A DNA stretch of 7,688 nucleotides from Bacillota bacterium. GTDB taxonomy: Bacteria; Bacillota; Sulfobacillia; JAJZYS01; JAJYTV01. The translations under genes and the position numbers were made by a program. The notes beneath the pieces are model-generated. The model saw only the letters and a program-made list of their open reading frames with translations, was not told the origin of the DNA and ran no database searches. Shown here in pieces: positions 6,515-7,688 of the stretch. The DNA lies in assembly GCA_021806845.1 (NCBI GenBank), contig JAKAPV010000141.1, positions 1-7,688 of the forward strand. Reading direction: 5' to 3'. The first letter of the stretch is position 1, and every line of letters begins with the position of its first letter.

Positions 6515-7218
6515 CGCTCGAGCCACCGGTGTACACCGCGCAGAAGCGAGAACGGCAGGCGCACCATGACGACCAGCAGCACCAAACCGAGCAGCATGTC
6601 CGATGCCGGCACGGCGATCGGCAGTTCGCCCGCCAGGCCGCGCACGAGGACCAGCACGAAGCCCTCGGCGGCGGGGAGCAGCATCCAGGCGGCGAGTTCA
6701 AACAGCCAGAGCACAGGCAGCCGGTGCAGCGCGTGGTGGGTCGACAGCAGCCAGGGGAGCGGTGCGACCGAGATGAGAAGAGCAATGGCCGCGAGGCGCA
6801 CGATGAGGAGCAGCGCCAAGCCGAGAAGCAGGAGCAGGTAGGGAATGCCGAAGACCAGGAGCTGGATGGCGCTGTCGTAGGCGGAGGGCGGTGGCAGTGC
6901 CCCGCGGGCTACCTCACGGGCGATCGTCGCGAGCGCGGCGCCGTTGAGTTGCCAGAGCCAGCCGACGATGGACCGGGACGCCAGCACGCCCGCCACGCCG
7001 ATCACCAGCCGCTGCAGGGCGAGGGCGGTGCGTCCGGCTCCGGCTTCGACGATCAGCAGGGGAGCGGCGACCGCGGCCCCCAGCAGCAGGGAGATGTGGA
7101 AGAGCGTCCACGAAACCGGTCCGGCAGGCGGCATGCCATGCGCCCAGAGGAGACTCCCCACCCACCCGTAGGCAAGCCGCATCTCTCCGCTCAGAGCGGC
7201 GCTGAAAGGCCAGCCCAT
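6511..7218 (-). CDS. VirB6/TrbL-like polytopic membrane protein
   Basis: The protein is 235 residues from ATG 7218 (223 from ATG 7182). Hydrophobic segments lie near 35-57, 70-90, 119-157 (probably two helices), 168-195 and 207-222, giving five or six helices. The stretch RLAAIALLISVAPLPWLL (141-158) resembles the conserved 'R.a.L.ll..aPl' core of VirB6/TrbL channel proteins. An amphipathic N-terminal segment (MGWPFSAALSGEMRLAYGW) also fits Gram-positive homologues. VirB6 proteins form the inner-membrane part of the translocation channel, and the position between a VirB2-like gene and prgI/virB4 matches that role. The start is uncertain: ATG 7218 has GGGTGATC just upstream and overlaps the previous gene by 28 bases. 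ATG 7182 avoids overlap, but its GGAG is only two bases away. Sequence identity to named families cannot be measured here, so the call rests on topology, motif and order. Confidence 0.78.
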   Translation of the reverse strand: MGWPFSAALSGEMRLAYGWVGSLLWAHGMPPAGPVSWTLFHISLLLGAAVAAPLLIVEAGAGRTALALQRLVIGVAGVLASRSIVGWLWQLNGAALATIAREVARGALPPPSAYDSAIQLLVFGIPYLLLLLGLALLLIVRLAAIALLISVAPLPWLLSTHHALHRLPVLWLFELAAWMLLPAAEGFVLVLVRGLAGELPIAVPASDMLLGLVLLVVMVRLPFSLLRGVHRWLER

Positions 7219-7433
7219 TGGAAGATCACCCGGACGATGTCCTTGGCGAAGATTACGATCAGCAGGCCCGTGGCGACGGATGCGATATGCTGATACGCCC
7301 GGGAGCGGTGCTGGGGGTTGTCGCCGCTCGTCCATAGGAGGTAGGCGCCGTACAGGAGCGCGAGGACGGCAAACGCCGCGAACCAGCCTTGCAGGGTCGA
7401 GACCGCGTTGAGCACAAAGTTCGTGAGCGGCAT
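7191..7433 (-). CDS. Small two-helix membrane protein, VirB2/TrbC-like pilin candidate
   Basis: The 80-residue product has two hydrophobic helices, at about 17-34 (WFAAFAVLALLYGAYLLW) and about 50-63 (ASVATGLLIVIFA), joined by a polar basic loop (TSGDNPQHRSRAYQH). This is the size and hairpin topology of VirB2/TrbC-family proteins, and the second helix followed by KDIVRVIF resembles small membrane genes that precede VirB6/TrbL genes in Gram-positive conjugation operons. No cleavable signal peptide is evident at the N-terminus (MPLTNFVLNAV), so it may be inserted directly. The ATG at 7433 has GAGGG ten bases upstream, and the ssb gene ends six bases before it. It may be the pilin or channel subunit of the system, or simply a small membrane component; a firm assignment would need profile comparison. 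Confidence 0.72.
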   Translation of the reverse strand: MPLTNFVLNAVSTLQGWFAAFAVLALLYGAYLLWTSGDNPQHRSRAYQHIASVATGLLIVIFAKDIVRVIFQWAGLSAPL

Positions 7434-7439
7434 GGTCCG

Positions 7440-7688
7440 CTATCCCTCGCGGGGACTATCCGGCGGGGCTTCACATTCCTCACCGACCACCAGCGGAGGA
7501 TCGAGGAAGCGGAGCCGCTCCGCGATCACCTCGATGACCCTTCGCTTTTCGCCGTCCGTCGTCTCGAAGCTCCGGCTCGAGATGCGTCCCTCGATCCCCA
7601 CGAGCCTGCCCTTCTGCAGGTACTTGGAGGTGGTTTCAGCAAGCCTGCGGAATACCACAACTGGAAGGAACTCGCAGGAGCCAGATCG
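7440..7688 (-). CDS. ssb: Single-stranded DNA-binding protein (5' end cut by window)
   Basis: The frame is open from the right edge and ends in TAG at 7442-7440, showing 82 residues. The visible part is the C-terminal half of an OB-fold SSB: CEFLPVVVFRRLAETTSKYL, then KGRLVGIEGRISSRSFET and RVIEVIAERLRFLDP. These match the family's 'dF..vvvfgrlAe....yl.KG..v.veGri..r.y', '...ev.a..v.fL' sequence. The protein should bind and protect single-stranded DNA, an expected helper for plasmid or conjugative DNA. The GTG at 7658 is not a credible start, because conserved residues continue upstream of it to the edge. The tail after the OB fold is very short and ends PPDSPREG, without the acidic DDIPF-type tip that recruits partners in chromosomal SSBs. 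It lies first among the visible operon genes, six bases before the VirB2-like gene. Confidence 0.88.
   Translation of the reverse strand, partial: RSGSCEFLPVVVFRRLAETTSKYLQKGRLVGIEGRISSRSFETTDGEKRRVIEVIAERLRFLDPPLVVGEECEAPPDSPREG

Noticed and set aside
6529..7293. Long plus-strand open frame (254 codons) rich in Gln, Glu, His and Arg
   Set aside because: It is exactly antisense to the VirB6-like gene. Its polar, low-complexity composition is what the complement of a Leu/Ala-rich membrane gene gives, and it has no ribosome-binding site or family resemblance.
1..7688. CRISPR arrays, tRNA or rRNA genes, insertion sequences, long direct repeats
   Set aside because: None was seen on reading. The window is coding nearly throughout, and the GC-rich short repeats look like codon-usage effects.

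Overview
This GC-rich window (by eye about two thirds G+C) is tightly packed with genes. Nearly all of it is one long minus-strand gene cluster that appears to encode a cell-envelope DNA-transfer or pilus machine. The PrgI-family protein and the VirB4 protein, with no VirB8/9/10 or secretin genes in view, suggest a Gram-positive-type host, perhaps a high-GC Firmicute or an actinobacterium, and a conjugative plasmid or integrative element. This lineage call is inference only.

The minus-strand cluster, read in the direction of transcription from the right edge, runs: single-stranded DNA-binding protein (5' end cut by the window, 7688-7440); small two-helix VirB2/TrbC-like protein (7433-7191); VirB6/TrbL-like polytopic membrane protein (7218-6511); PrgI/VirB3-like protein (6514-6167); short VirB4-type ATPase (6243-4534); CpaB/RcpC-like SAF protein (4571-4002); CpaE-like protein with a degenerate P-loop (3987-3106); CpaF/TadA/VirB11 ATPase (3122-2181); TadB-like (2184-1474) and TadC-like (1477-848) inner-membrane platform proteins. 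Genes overlap by 4 to 77 bases or are separated by 6 to 14 bases, so the cluster is almost certainly one operon. Its promoter must lie beyond the right edge.

On the plus strand at the left edge, the last 28 codons of an unidentified gene (1-87) overlap the start of a CPBP-family intramembrane protease (87-830). That gene ends 17 bases from the convergent stop codon of the tadC-like gene.

The point of interest is that the operon joins two modules usually seen apart. One is a minimal type IV secretion core (VirB2-, VirB6-, PrgI/VirB3- and VirB4-like). The other is a Tad/type IVc pilus motor (CpaB-, CpaE-, CpaF-, TadB- and TadC-like). A plausible reading is a conjugation or DNA-uptake channel powered by, or coupled to, a Tad-type pilus engine. 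No relaxase, coupling protein, peptidoglycan hydrolase, class III prepilin or prepilin peptidase is visible here; if present, they should lie upstream (right of 7688).
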